Assembly: GCA_933822405.4 (NCBI GenBank)
Contig: CAKOGP040001758.1
Coordinates: 625,054 to 689,053 of the forward strand
Direction: 5' to 3'
Origin: Cylindrotheca closterium
Lineage: Eukaryota > Bacillariophyta > Bacillariophyceae > Bacillariales > Bacillariaceae
DNA length: 64,000 nucleotides
The notes under the pieces: model-generated
What the model was told of the DNA's origin: nothing
Database searches by the model: none
Seen by the model: the letters and a program-made list of their open reading frames with translations, nothing else
In this document: piece after piece, positions 51,650 through 62,686 of the stretch
Numbering within the stretch: the first letter of the stretch is position 1
How the letters are laid out: each line of letters opens with the position of its first letter
Position numbers and translations under genes: made by a program

Positions 51650-53455
51650 ATGAACTCACTGAAGCCCAATAAAGTTGAGCCGTTGCATCCTGATGATGTC
51701 CCAGAAGCATCCGATACCTCCAACACTGACGACTTGGAGCTCCTTGAGAAGGCTCCACACCAATCTTTCTCTACGACGGACATGACTGGCACTGTTGAAT
51801 CTCACAACTATGAAGACTCGGAGCTTCTTGAGAAAGCTCCTCCAGTCCAAGAAGACAACGATATGGGCCCAGAAGACAACGAAGAAAGTGGCAAGAGTTG
51901 GTTTCGAATCATCATTTTTCTTGCTGCTTTCATATTTGGAATTGTCCTCTGCTTCATCGAAGTCGGTGGAGACGATAAGATCAGCAAGACTATGGCTGTC
52001 GCTATTTGGATATCTACTCTTTGGCTGACTGAGTTGATCCCTCTTGTCGTCACTGCATTCATGCCACTATTCCTTTTCCCTATGTTTGGCATTGTAAGCT
52101 CTGCAACTGTTGCCGGAGCCTACATGAACAACACTATCTTCTTGTTTTTGGCTGGGATGCTTATGGCTTTGACACTTGAGCGTTGGGACTTACACCGTCG
52201 CTTTGCTTTCAAGATCTTATCTTGGTGTGGTGCAAAGCCTGGTGCTCTACTGTTCGGCATGATGTTTGCGACCTTCATCCTTTCGATGTTTGTTTCAAAT
52301 ACTGCTACAGCATTAATGATGGTACCAAATGCGATTCCTATCATTGACTGCCTAGAGCGTCAAGCTTCAGTCGAAAACAAGGAAGAATCCAAGCGATTTG
52401 GTGTTGCAGTCATGTTAGGCATCGCATACGCTGCCAATGTTGGTGGAATTGCAAGTTTGATTGGCACACCACCAAATCTTGTATTCCAAGCACAGCTTGA
52501 AATCATTTATCCAGAGGCTCCCGAAGTTACCTTTGCTGATTGGTTCAGCTTTGGATTTCCTCTCGGTCTTCTCATTTTCGTCATTGAATGGATCTATCTA
52601 CGATTCTTGTACCTACGCAACTACAGTGGCGCCGTCGTCGACAAAGATATCTTTCTCAACAAGTACAAAGAACTAGGGGCATGGACGTTCGAACAAGTGT
52701 ATGTCTCTATTCTCTTTACAGCCTTGGCTCTGCTTTGGATCTTTCGCGGAGATATGAATTTCTCTTCTTTCACTCTCAAAGGATGGACTAGCATCTTTGC
52801 CGAAGGCAAGATGATCTCCGATGCAACGATAGGTATGCTGGTTGCAGTCATCCTGTTTGTCACACCAGCAAAGCCCTGCAATCTTCCTGGTGCTCCCGCA
52901 GATGCCACGAGCAAACGCACCATCACGGTATTGGACTGGGAGACGGCCAAGAAACTCCCTTTCGACATCATCTTTCTTTTCGGTGGAGGCTTTGCCCTAG
53001 CAAAAGGCTTCGTGGCGTCGGGATTATCCACTTGGTTGGGTCAGAGGCTCGTTGTTGATGCAGTCTCGCTTCCTGTCCAAGTCTTCTTGGTTACATTTGT
53101 AATTGAGTGGGTAACCTGCTTAACTTCGAATACCGCCACTTCGAACATCATGATTCCAATTGCTGCAGAAATGGCCAATGCAGCCCAGGTGTCTCCGTAC
53201 ACGATAATGATCCCTGTCACCTTGGCTTGCAGTTGTGCCTTTTGCTTGCCAGTGGCAACTCCTCCAAACATGGTGGCGTTCTCTTCTGGATACCTTCCGA
53301 TACGTGAAATGATGAAGGCTGGCGTCTTCATGAATGTTATTTGCTCGATACTAATAGTGGGATGGACCTTTTCTCTCATCCCTTCTGCCCTAGACTTGGA
53401 GCCTGATGAGTTCCCTGAATGGGCTGAGACAGCATCCTTTGCTGGCTCAGCATAA
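51650..53455 (+). CDS. SLC13/DASS divalent anion:Na+ symporter
   Basis: A single exon gives 601 residues. The family carries dicarboxylates, sulfate or phosphate with Na+. Signature loops are present twice, as in the inverted repeat fold: SNTATA with GTPPN, and SNTATS with ATPPN; these bind the ion and the anion. About 11-12 hydrophobic segments start near residue 85. The 80-residue acidic N-terminus repeats the motif LELLEKAP/SELLEKAP, which looks like a short duplication and perhaps a sorting or binding site. Substrate cannot be settled by eye. The 3' flank leads to the inverted-repeat-bounded segment. Confidence 0.9.
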   Translation: MNSLKPNKVEPLHPDDVPEASDTSNTDDLELLEKAPHQSFSTTDMTGTVESHNYEDSELLEKAPPVQEDNDMGPEDNEESGKSWFRIIIFLAAFIFGIVLCFIEVGGDDKISKTMAVAIWISTLWLTELIPLVVTAFMPLFLFPMFGIVSSATVAGAYMNNTIFLFLAGMLMALTLERWDLHRRFAFKILSWCGAKPGALLFGMMFATFILSMFVSNTATALMMVPNAIPIIDCLERQASVENKEESKRFGVAVMLGIAYAANVGGIASLIGTPPNLVFQAQLEIIYPEAPEVTFADWFSFGFPLGLLIFVIEWIYLRFLYLRNYSGAVVDKDIFLNKYKELGAWTFEQVYVSILFTALALLWIFRGDMNFSSFTLKGWTSIFAEGKMISDATIGMLVAVILFVTPAKPCNLPGAPADATSKRTITVLDWETAKKLPFDIIFLFGGGFALAKGFVASGLSTWLGQRLVVDAVSLPVQVFLVTFVIEWVTCLTSNTATSNIMIPIAAEMANAAQVSPYTIMIPVTLACSCAFCLPVATPPNMVAFSSGYLPIREMMKAGVFMNVICSILIVGWTFSLIPSALDLEPDEFPEWAETASFAGSA

Positions 53456-54039
53456 ACCGCACGGTCTAGCTGCTATTGTATCCATTAATGTAATCTCACA
53501 ATATTATAAACAACTTCTGTTTGTACACTCTAGCTAGTGTCATTGACTTTTGCTGATTTGTGTGGCAAACGAAGAGAAGATATAAAGAATAGCACTTATC
53601 AATAGGTTTTTTCGATTGATTGATTCGATCCCGTCGACTACTTCGTCTCTACCGGTAAGATAGCCCTGCCGTCCTCCGATCAGCTCTTATAGGAGGGAGG
53701 TTGGAAGTTGTTAGCTGCACGTCACGCTGGCCGATCGCAATGAATGAGGGCGGCGTGTAAGGAGCTGGAGTTTTTCGTTCACTTGCAGACAAAGGCTGGG
53801 TACCAAGAGAAAAATTGAATTACCACGACACAAGTGGGTGAATTCAATCTCAGTCGATAAATTGGGCATCCTTTGCGCATCGACAACAACTTTTGACGGT
53901 CGAAGGCCGTTCGGCCTTTGTCCGTCTGTAACACGATGTAGTCAAAGTGATCGAACAAAAATATCACGTGATTTTAAAAATATTGTTGCAAAACATTCAG
54001 TGAAAGTTGCATTACATTTCAAAATCAATCACTTGCTTT
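53456..54039. other. Intergenic region with left inverted repeat
   Basis: About 580 bases between the SLC13 end and the amino-acid transporter start. It holds the left 54-bp inverted repeat (53904-53957) and, at 53640-53770, a GC-richer stretch with no RNA gene that I could confirm. Confidence 0.4.
53904..53957. repeat. Left terminal inverted repeat (54 bp)
   Basis: It pairs with 59652-59705 (51 of 54 bases identical). Similarity stops at both ends: inward after GAACA and outward before AGGCC. Confidence 0.8.
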
Positions 54040-55628
54040 ATGGAACCTGTTCCCTCTACCGATGACGAGCACCAAGAGCAGCACGACAATCATAACAAAT
54101 TGAATCTCTGGCAAGGTGTCGCCTTGCTCACGGCAGACTGCCTTGGTGTTGGCGTTCTTGCCTTGCCATATGACGCTTACAAATTAGGATGGTCGTTTGG
54201 ACTTCCTTTTCTCATCATCAACTTTCCAATCAATTACTTTAGTGGAAATTACCTGTCTGTAATCGCATTGGATCTGGAGAGAGATTCAGATGCACAAGAA
54301 GATGGCGAAAATGCGACAGAGCTGGATGAAACAGCCGACAATGCGGAATTAGAAATGCAAGAAAACCATTCCCATAAACAAACGTCCAGAAAGACGTACG
54401 CAGAAGTTCCAAAATCACCTTCAGCTGAGGAATCCATGGTAGATGAAGACATCTTTAACGATGAAGATATTGTTGAAGATACTTTGGAAGAAGAAGACGA
54501 GCCTCCAGTCCAGCCACCGACATCTTCAACCTATGATTTGATTTCAATCAGCGACCAAGTGTTTCACGGGCCACACGCAGCCAGACTTGTAGCTCTTCTT
54601 TACTACACGAACTTATTTTTGGTATTGGGTGACTATTTGCTTGTGATGAGCAGAGCGGTGTCTGCGATGCTGGCGGATAAGATCTGCTTGCCCGTTGCCG
54701 GCATAATAGCATCTCTCCTCATGTTTGCAATATGTCAACTCAAGACAATGGCTAATCTGGGGAGGAAGGTTTCTGTTGTTTCGCTACTTGCTATGGTCAT
54801 TGTACTCGCCCAGTGTCTATTCCATCACCGAATGGGTTCCGCAATTCCTATCGATTTTGCAGAAAGAGAAAATCCAAGCATGTGGCAGAAACTAGGTGCA
54901 TTGGCCAGCATTGCGTTTGCAGTTGGCTCACAGAAGCTCTTCTTGAATATTCGCCATGAGCTGAAGGATAGAAAACAAGCATCAACGACCTTGGGATGGT
55001 CACTCACTTCGTATGGAGCTACATATTTGCTTGTCATTCTGTTTGCTGGGCCACGTAAGTCACACCAATTGCCATTGAACGTATTTTACAGATAGTCGAT
55101 TGTGTCTCACATGACTATATCTCGAAACGATTAGACCCGCCATCGTTTCTCTTTGACGCCATTCCTGAAGGAATAAGCAGACGGATAGCTGGGCTTCTGC
55201 TGTGGGGTCACGTTGCTGTGAGTTATGCCATCAATTGTCAGGCTCTTTGCTCTTCGATTGATAGGGCCCTGGTGTTGCGGTTTCCCGTCACATCGGATGA
55301 CTCTTCGAAACGTTGGCTTGGCCTCACATTGTCAGTATGTGTATCATCATACTTGGTGGCCAACGCAATTCCGTTCTTCAAAGATTTGGTCGCCCTCATT
55401 GGTGCACTGACAAGTATACCATTGACGTTGATGCTGCCAGCTTTGCTGCATCAAAAGGCGACAAACCTTCGATTATGGCTTCCAAGGGTAGGAGAATGTT
55501 TTCCGCTTGTGGGCTCATACCCGTTACTCGTTTATTCGTTGGTCTTTTTCATCGTTGGACTCCTTGGCGCGCTATCGTCAATTGATCAAGATTGGCTGAG
55601 TCATGGCAAACCGTTCTCTTGCCGGTAA
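54040..55628 (+). CDS. Amino-acid transporter (AAAP/SLC38-like)
   Basis: Two exons (54040-55054 and 55135-55628), GT-AG intron of 80 bases, about 502 residues. ATG 54040 was used because the frame upstream starts with TTG. The start NLWQGVALLTADCLGVGVLALPYDAYKLGW is the typical first membrane pair of amino acid/auxin permeases, H+- or Na+-coupled importers. A large acidic loop (about residues 85-170) separates this from the remaining membrane segments; ten or so are visible. The C-terminus is not certain: the frame stops at 55628, but a good donor (GTAAGC) overlaps that stop, and 55769-55930 holds a further open stretch (VGMLPIASCLPIAIRNRGED...) in another frame. The gene lies inside the inverted-repeat-bounded segment. 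Confidence 0.8.
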
Positions 55629-55972
55629 GCTCATGTAAATTCATATAGAAAGTATATTCCCGGAGTTTGAGTTCTTGGGTATGTCTTTGGAAAGAGAGTA
55701 CGATTCATTGGAGCTATCTCAATCTCAACTTGTAGTGGTCCAAACGTGAAATGTCTTTGTCTCTGTAGGAGTGGGGATGCTGCCGATAGCATCTTGCCTT
55801 CCGATTGCTATCCGTAACAGAGGCGAAGATAGAAACCAGATTCATGGTTGGTTGGGAATTCAGAATCTAATAGTCCCTCTTGCGAACGATGAGCTATGGA
55901 CTTACATCCAACAATCCCAAAGAAACAAATAAAGCGACCAATAAAGATTTTTATTCTAAAGCCAGATCAACG
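55629..55972. other. Gap between convergent transporter and decayed frame
   Basis: About 340 bases. It may hold a last exon of the transporter (open stretch at 55769-55930) and the 3' ends of both genes. No repeat like the 54-bp ends was seen here. Confidence 0.4.
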
Positions 55973-58900
55973 CTACAGTATTCTTGGCCTCTTGGAAGAG
56001 TGCTCGTCAATTATATGATCGTAATCCTTGCGCTCTTCGGGAGCTTCACTTTCAACATCGATGTTTGAAACTGTTGATCCCGCCTCCTCTTTGATGGCGT
56101 TCACTATCTTTGCATGTAATTTGTTTTGTTGTTGTTGATCTACAACTGTGGCAAGCTTTAAACTCCCGGCAACTCTTCGGTGTTTTTCTACCACAGTGGT
56201 ATTGAACGGACAAACCTTCATGTAGAAACCAAGAAACTTCAAGTGTTTCCCCTGTCGAACGGCCTCTTGGACCTTGGCCTCATCTTGATCATCAAACACT
56301 TCATCGTTTCCTTCTTTGTAGTCTTAGTTTGCAATGTCACCAACCTGATCTGCGACCGGGTTATTCTTGTTAGGTGCCGTAGCTTTGGTAGGCGGATAAT
56401 ACGTCCCGATTGTATCACATAATCCACCATCCGAAGCATCCACATGCATTTCACCTTCTGCTTCTAGAATCGATTCGTTTGTCTCTTCCCTCATCCCCCC
56501 CTCGACACCCGAAGTTTTCCGTTCCTCTTCCTTTTGTTTGCCTTTTGCAGCCATTCGAATCTTGTTGGCATTGCGCCACATTTCTTCATGTCCACCGTCT
56601 CCTGCCCAGGTGCGTCCCTCTGTAGGCTCTAGTAGCTTCGACTTTGAAATGAGAGCCTCGATTACGTTCATTTCCTGAGTTCTTTTTGGAGCAATTGGCG
56701 ACTTTATATTGAAACCATGTTCATCCACGTCACTGACTTCGCCTTTTCTAACTTTGCTTTGTTTGCGATTTTGATTTTCGGGTCCTCTTCCTGTCATCCA
56801 AAACTGCAAGAAAAGTCGACAGGCTCGAGAGAGCGCAATATACGTGCTTTGGGCTGCAAACCCCTCAGAATCTTGAACCGTTTTCATTTCAGCTAGATAC
56901 CGATTGATATGTTCCTTATTGCGTCCAATGAAATCATCGCATGGCCCTTCTTCAATCTAACGAAACGATTGCATCGAACCATATGCAGCAAATTTTCGTC
57001 CATTTTGTAGAGTGCCTCCATTTGCCGAAGTGAACATTCCTCATATTTGTCCTTTCCGAATGCAGCAAAAACAGGGAGCCAATCCACGTAAAGCGCCTCA
57101 ATTGAAACGGCGTCACCAGTCCTCGTCGACTTTGAACCATGCTCGAACTCACGCCAAATGTCCAAAAAACGAATCGAGGTCACCACCACCTCGTCCTTGC
57201 TCTCTCGCAATTTCTGTACGAACTCTTCAAAGCTCTCGGCCATAGCAACTGGACCTGCACCATGCAGAGTATTTTTTGCATTGCACCACTTTTGCCACAA
57301 CGCTCGTTCCAATTCACTACCAACAAGATTGAGAAACTCTTTTGAATTCTAATATTTTTCCTTCGGGTCGGCAGTAATCGTTCGACACTCTAGGGCGTAT
57401 TGAAAACACTGTAGCCAATTCCCGTAGAAACCAACAAAAAGACAGTCCAACTGGTGTACACTGAAATTGAAGTCACCTGGTATGACAGTGAGTTTTTGGA
57501 ACATAGCTTGTAGCACATCAGCTAATTCGGTTGCAGCGTTGTTCTTGTTTGTGTCTCCAACACTCTTCAATGCCTGTTTTGTCATTCTCTTTGCAAACGA
57601 CAATAGCACGTCGACCGTCATTTCGTTACCAGCCACAACGAGATTTCGTTCTTCGAACTTTTCGCCTAATGAGTATTTCACCGTTCCATCACTTCGTCTG
57701 TCCACTTTTAGGAAGCCACTCATCTCGATGTTTTCTGAGAGTACGTTGCCGCTCCCTTCAATGCTGCTTTCCTTATGTATCAACGAGCGTAGAGGAAAGA
57801 TTTTGGTGACATGGGCTTCGAATTTATTCCAACTTGCTACTGTTCGTTGTTGAAATGCTTTCGCTTTTTCACAGAGCTCTTGTTTGTCCCTTATCGCCCG
57901 AACAACATTATTTTCATCGTTTTCTTTCCCAGTTGGGGTCAGGTCGTCCACCGGTGTCAAATCCACCGCTTCTGGCTTACATGACACTAAATAGCGCTTT
58001 ATGTCACGTAGCGCTCTTGCAATCTTCAAGACCTTCTGGTACCAAATCACGCGCTTGCCATGGCTTGATGGATCGTTGTCTTCGGCGAAGGGGCGTCCAG
58101 TCTTACTCTGAAAACGTTGCAGTAAAGTCGCGTGATCCAGCTGACCCCAAATCAACTCTTCGATCATGTCGTTCCGTTGAGCATCATTCAGTTGCTCAAG
58201 GCATTCGAACGGGAACATGCCAGGTGGAGCAGGGATCCGCTGATCAAGGTAAATCGATTTTCCTGGTTGTGCTTGCTGTGGAGTTGGAATAAATGATTTT
58301 GGGACATTAGGTGGTATGCATAACGAACAGTGCAATGTGTGTCGGTCACAGACTTCCCAAACCTGAGAGGCTTGATGGAAGTCTTTAAGTTATCCCAGCA
58401 TGTGAGAATATTTTTGTGACGCTTCAAGACTTTCAAATCCTCATCAAACTTAGAAAATCGTTTCCTTTTGTCGATGCCCAAGCTGCGAGACGAAGTGGCT
58501 AGGCCTTGCCACTCTCCCAAGCTTTGCTCCAATACAAAACCACCTTCGGTATGGAATGCGTAGGCAAGTATCAGGCCAAAGGCAGAAAAAGCCATCTGAC
58601 TCCTTTGCTTCTCATTGTACAACAATCTTTGTACTACTTCGAATTCAGTGTGGTTGTTTCTCAGTTCCTTCGAAATCTTCTTGTATGTGATTGGTAGGTT
58701 ATCGAGCACAATTTTGTGGATTTCATTTACATCATTTTCAGTCAACAGTGGTTTGTTGAGCTCAATGAAACCACTTGAAACACCATCCAAACTCGAGGAA
58801 AATATCTCGTCAATCTGATCGCATACTTTGTTCCTTTTTTCATTTTCTTCTCTTTCCTTTTCCTCTGCCGCTTTTCGCAACTCAAGAGATTTCTTTGTGC

Positions 58901-59610
58901 TGCTGAATGTAGCAGCGATCGATGCCCACCTTTCCTTCTGGAAAATTTCCACAATCTTCAATACCACAATGCGATCCCCCCTTGATTCCTGGAGCAGATG
59001 ATCCATTACTCCAATTCGTTTCTCCTTATCTTTTTGGTTTTTGTACACACCTTCGAGAAAATCAGAAACTTCTTTTACTTTGTTTCCTAGTTCGCTCCAC
59101 AACTCGAAACGATTATAAGCCAAGAAGTCTTTCTTCACAGCAATGAAGTCGACAGGATTTTGTCCACCAAAAGTAAAAGACAACTTCGTGTCATCAGGTT
59201 GCTTGATGACGCTCCTATTAAGACTTGCGACTTTTGCTCCCCTTACAACAAGAACCTCTGACGCAAATTCCAATCTTCTCATTGTCGAACGAACGAGCAC
59301 TTTCGTGTGTTACCTTCACAAGTCTCTGCCGCAGTTTAGTGGTGCTCCGAAATGGAACAACAATAGTAACATCCTTATCACTATCATGGTTTACAAGATC
59401 TACAAGGCCCATGCGATTAAGGCCAACAAGTGGGTCTTTTTCAGCAACGTTGTTTGCATCCACACCCATCAGTTTTAGGGAGTCGTTCTTGGTCTCCAAA
59501 CGAGCTCTACTGATTGGTCCAACGGCAAATTTTTCATCGTTTGTACATTTCTATTCGTGATATGGAGGTGGTTCGATGCCATAAGCCTCGGACAGCGAGA
59601 CTTTTGACAT
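55973..59610 (-). pseudogene. Decayed 1,200-codon gene of unknown family
   Basis: From the ATG at 59610 (MSKVSLSEAYGIEPPPYHE) the minus strand can be followed as one ancient frame to 55973. Six breaks lie on the way: TAG at 59551-59553; a 4-base duplication near 59286-59295; a one-base shift near 58350-58395; TAG at 57349-57351; a shift near 56935-56965; and TAA at 56324-56326. Sequence quality stays protein-like on each side. A possible zinc knuckle CDRHTLHCSLC occurs near 58340. The region GDFNFSVHQLDCLFVGFYGNWLQCF and the stretch WLPVFAAFGKDKYEECSLRQM are reminiscent of eukaryotic mobile-element proteins such as DUF6589, a weak impression. The 3' part is Lys/Glu-rich. The right inverted repeat lies 42 bases upstream of the ATG, so it is probably the element's own gene. 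Confidence 0.6.
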
Positions 59611-59651
59611 TATGCATGCTGTGATGACTCCAACGTAGACCGCAGGCACAC

Positions 59652-59705
59652 TGTTCGATTTCTTTGACTACATTGTGTTACAGACGGACAAAGGCCGAAC
59701 GGCCT
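59652..59705. repeat. Right terminal inverted repeat (54 bp)
   Basis: The complement of 53904-53957 with three mismatches. Its outer end has the near-palindrome AGGCCGAACGGCCT. Confidence 0.8.
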
Positions 59706-59840
59706 GTAGTGATTCTAATAAATAAATTCTAATAAAATAATAGAAGTAAAATTAAGACGCTGTCTTGCCGTCGACAGAAAAAACAAAAATTCAACACCAA
59801 TAATAAAAACAAATCACTTCGTTTCACTGATTGAGGGATC

Positions 59841-60119
59841 ATGACAGAACCCAATGCAGCCGCGTCCGCTACGCCCGCAATGCTTGCCATGCGTGGAGGT
59901 GTAGAGTACAGATGTGGTGATTGTGGAGCAATCAACGTTGTCAAAGCCTCCGATCCCGTCCGTTGCCGTCAATGCGGATTTCGCATTTTGTACAAGTTGC
60001 GCACAAAGCGATGTAGGTGCCCTCGAGCTTCCGCACATCATGTTCTTACCCATATCGATAATTAAACTCACGTCGTCCTAACTATGCTGTTTACAGTGAT
60101 CCAATTTGAAGCACGATAA
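59841..60119 (+). CDS. RPB12: RNA polymerase subunit RPB12 (RPABC4)
   Basis: Two exons (59841-60012 and 60097-60119) give 64 residues. RPB12 is a small zinc subunit shared by RNA polymerases I, II and III. The zinc site is YRCGDCGA...RCRQCGFR (two CxxC pairs), followed by ILYKLRTKR. The unspliced frame ends in an unrelated tail, whereas the GT-AG intron of 84 bases places LIQFEAR and a stop after RTKR, which is the conserved end of the family. The second coding exon is only 23 bases. The N-terminal 20 residues are Ala-rich and variable in the family. Confidence 0.9.
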
Positions 60120-60398
60120 ATGATCCATTGATGGCTGTCCAGTTTCCGAAAACGAGTTAACATCACGAATGGATCGGCTGTTGCGTGATAATAATAATTG
60201 GGGTATGTCGTTGGGAACTGCCCACAAAGAAGTGCACAACCTGATAGATTGGCACTTTTGGCTACATGTGGAGTGTTTGGGACTACTACAATAGCTTTGC
60301 AAATGAATCTAATCTTTTATATCAAAGCATCTCTGTCGAGAAAATATGTTATGTTTTGTAGGTTCTTTTCAAACCTAGTCCTATCTGTCCTTTTTTAT

Positions 60399-61595
60399 CT
60401 AGTGCAAAACTAGCAATCGGTTCTCAGTTGATCGTGTAGTATATATAACTAGTTCTGCACTCTTGTAGCCCAGTTGCTGCTGGCAGAAAGCAGCACGCGA
60501 TAGATCAAACAGTTGCTTTATCCGTATTCCAAGCAGAGATTTCTCTTCTCTCGTGAAGTGCCTCTCGAACTCCTGTGAGGGAATGAAATCCTTTTCTAGG
60601 TCTTCCATTGCTTTCTCAAGGTTTTTCTTGGCAAGTGATGCGACTGAGAAGAGATCTGGCAAAGTGCTTGCCTCTGAATCGGATAGACTGGTGGCGTGTT
60701 GTTGTGGAATGTTTCGGGAATCTTTGGTGCCAGCTGTCGTGTCGCCCTTCTCTGCTTTTCTCCTCTTTGCTGATTTATTCTTCTTCTCCTGAAGACTTGC
60801 CCATTGACTTACAGCAGTAGCGACGACGAAATCTTCCTCTGACAAACCGGTTGATTCCCAAAACTCCCTGCCCGAAAAGCTATCAAACGTGCAAAGGTAG
60901 TGGCAACAGGTAGCAATGGCAGTTGGTGGAGGGGGGCACTGCCCAGAGTTCTGCACTGACCTCGATAGTGCATGTAGAGTCAAGTCACAGGCTGGACCAC
61001 AGAGGTGTTTGGACATGCAGAGTGTTTTCTTCCCCACTTGTCCATCGTCACAGTTGTCGAAGTAGTGATCCAGCTGCAATGATCCAATATCGACGATGAC
61101 GCGTTCTATGACGGGAGCTTTTTCTTCTCTTGTTTTCTCCTCTCGTGCTTGTTCTATAACCTTCTTCTCGGATCTTGCCAACAAATGACGATCTCGGCAG
61201 TGATTCTGTGCAAAGTTTTGGCGGTCAATCATGATATGATCCAATGTCGCATTCGTGGAACGCTGCAATCTGTCGGATAATCTCGCGGTTCCTGCTCCGA
61301 GTTCAATAGCTCGAGTAGTTTCGCTATTCAAAGCATTTATGCGTCGCAAGTGGCCAATGATGGAAACTTCTTGGAGGACATGCTTGCCACCTTCTTCCCC
61401 TTGGTTGTCGACATTGGCTTCTCCAATAATGTAGTCTTGCGATGTTAAGATTTCTTGAAAAGGAACCTTTGGTAGAAACTTTGAAATCACATCAAGCTTG
61501 GCAATTAGTCTCTGAACTTGTTCACCCGTAATGTTCTGAACCTTCGACCTGGAGTTTTTCCCTAATCCATCTTGCCTTGAAGGTGCATGGCTCAT
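60399..61595 (-). CDS. TRM13: tRNA methyltransferase TRM13
   Basis: A single exon gives 398 residues. TRM13 2'-O-methylates position 4 of some tRNAs (Gly, His, Pro). Family signs: the SAM-binding segment AIELGAGTARLSD, SKHLCGPACDLTLHAL (the family's SKHLCG motif) and AIATCCHYLCTFDSF. The ATG at 61595 was used because the frame upstream starts with TTG. The usual N-terminal zinc fingers of yeast and human TRM13 are not seen; they may be in an unrecognised upstream exon or absent. A Lys-rich insert (KKNKSAKRRKAEKG) lies in the C-terminal half. Confidence 0.85.
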   Translation of the reverse strand: MSHAPSRQDGLGKNSRSKVQNITGEQVQRLIAKLDVISKFLPKVPFQEILTSQDYIIGEANVDNQGEEGGKHVLQEVSIIGHLRRINALNSETTRAIELGAGTARLSDRLQRSTNATLDHIMIDRQNFAQNHCRDRHLLARSEKKVIEQAREEKTREEKAPVIERVIVDIGSLQLDHYFDNCDDGQVGKKTLCMSKHLCGPACDLTLHALSRSVQNSGQCPPPPTAIATCCHYLCTFDSFSGREFWESTGLSEEDFVVATAVSQWASLQEKKNKSAKRRKAEKGDTTAGTKDSRNIPQQHATSLSDSEASTLPDLFSVASLAKKNLEKAMEDLEKDFIPSQEFERHFTREEKSLLGIRIKQLFDLSRAAFCQQQLGYKSAELVIYTTRSTENRLLVLH

Positions 61596-62686
61596 TTTTC
61601 TGTGTTGATGTCTTCGTATTTTCAGTTGTTGGCTTTGTGTGGCACAGGCAGACGACAATGAGGCACGACTATTCCAGTACCTGATTTGAATTTGAAAACT
61701 TCGCGTGTTCTAATTTTGAATCTCGTCTTGAGTCGTCGTCGATGTGTTATGGTGGTAATCGAAGTTTTATAGTACTGCTTGTGTACAGTATAGCAAAATC
61801 TTGAATATACATGTGTCTGTTACCACTGTGAACACTTATTATCCCGCGGGAACAGTTCGATGTTTGAACATTCAAACGCAGCTTTTGAGGATAAACCTCA
61901 AATGAAGCATCGGAATTGTGCATCACTTTCCAGCCTAATGTACACTGAATCATCGACATGACTGTTGCTACCCACAGATCTGCACACAACACCAAGAGAC
62001 TGACTCTTCCAATTTCGGATGCGTCCTCTTCTATCATGAAGAACCCAGCTGCAAAGACGCCTCCGATACACGAAGAAACTGAATGTAGCAACAGCACCTG
62101 GGAAACTATTGACATTTTCCCTACCACCATCGAGCAGAATCAATTACTTGAGGGTCAACGGGCCAAGAAGCGATGCATCGAAAAGGAAAGCTTCGAAAAA
62201 GAAACGACCACCTGGAACATCAGCAGCTGTGACACTATTGACACCTTCCCTTCCACCATCGAGCAGCAAGAATTACTTGATGGAAAATGTTGCAAGAAGC
62301 AGTAGACCACCAAGAAGCGATGCGTCGAAAAGGAAAGTTTCGAAAAAGGAAGGTTCACCTGTAACAGAAAGAGCTGCGAATTCAGTGACATTTTCCCTAC
62401 CACCATCGAGCAGAATCAATTACTTGAAAGTTGATGCTGCAAGCAGTAAACCAAGAAGCGATGCGTCGAAAAAGAAAAGCAAGTAAGAGCACATGGTGCC
62501 GCCTTCCGCCCAATATTCAGTGGACTACAAAACTAGTACCGGTAGCAGATATCAGAAGTGAGGCCGTTGGAGACAACAAGGTGCACAAGCTTACGTGCAG
62601 ATCTAATATTCCTTGGGTAACTAATGTACATATGAAAATCTATACAGCTTTAATGTTTTGCAGCAAGAACGTTTGGTGGTTTTGCT
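61596..62686. repeat. Tandem repeats, three units near 62100-62486
   Basis: Three diverged units of about 130-150 bases share the block GACATTTTCCC...CACCATCGAGCAG (at 62111, 62240 and 62387) and the block CCAAGAAGCGATGCGTCGAAA (near 62163, 62308 and 62451). Two plus frames stay open across units. One has an ATG at 61958 and encodes 115 residues; the other reads KLLTFSLPPSSRINYL...SKRKASKKK, basic and repeated three times, without a clear start. I cannot decide which, if any, is translated. The other part of this stretch shows nothing. Confidence 0.55.

Larger units (their letters stand above)
53904..59705. mobile_element. Candidate 5.8 kb inverted-repeat-bounded element
   Basis: A 54-bp sequence at 53904-53957 and its complement at 59652-59705 differ at three positions. 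Similarity stops sharply at both ends. The outer end starts with AGGCCGTTCGGCCT, itself a near-palindrome. The right repeat ends 42 bases before the ATG (59610) of a decayed long reading frame that reads inward; the left repeat lies 83 bases before the ATG of an intact amino-acid transporter, also reading inward. The two genes converge. Inverted ends plus an inward decayed frame is the layout of a DNA transposon, with the transporter as possible cargo. No target-site duplication is visible, and I do not recognise the coded protein as a known transposase. Both repeats can also be read as a peptide (FDYIVLQTDKGRTA), so shared coding remnants are an alternative. Confidence 0.5.

Noticed and set aside
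53640..53770. Possible snRNA or tRNA in the GC-richer stretch
   Set aside because: It was compared in both orientations with U1, U2, U6 and tRNA landmarks, and none fits beyond a few bases.
58188..59300. An intact gene of 370 codons at this place
   Set aside because: The frame upstream and downstream continues as protein-like sequence in other phases, so this is only a piece of a longer decayed gene; its apparent start is not ATG.
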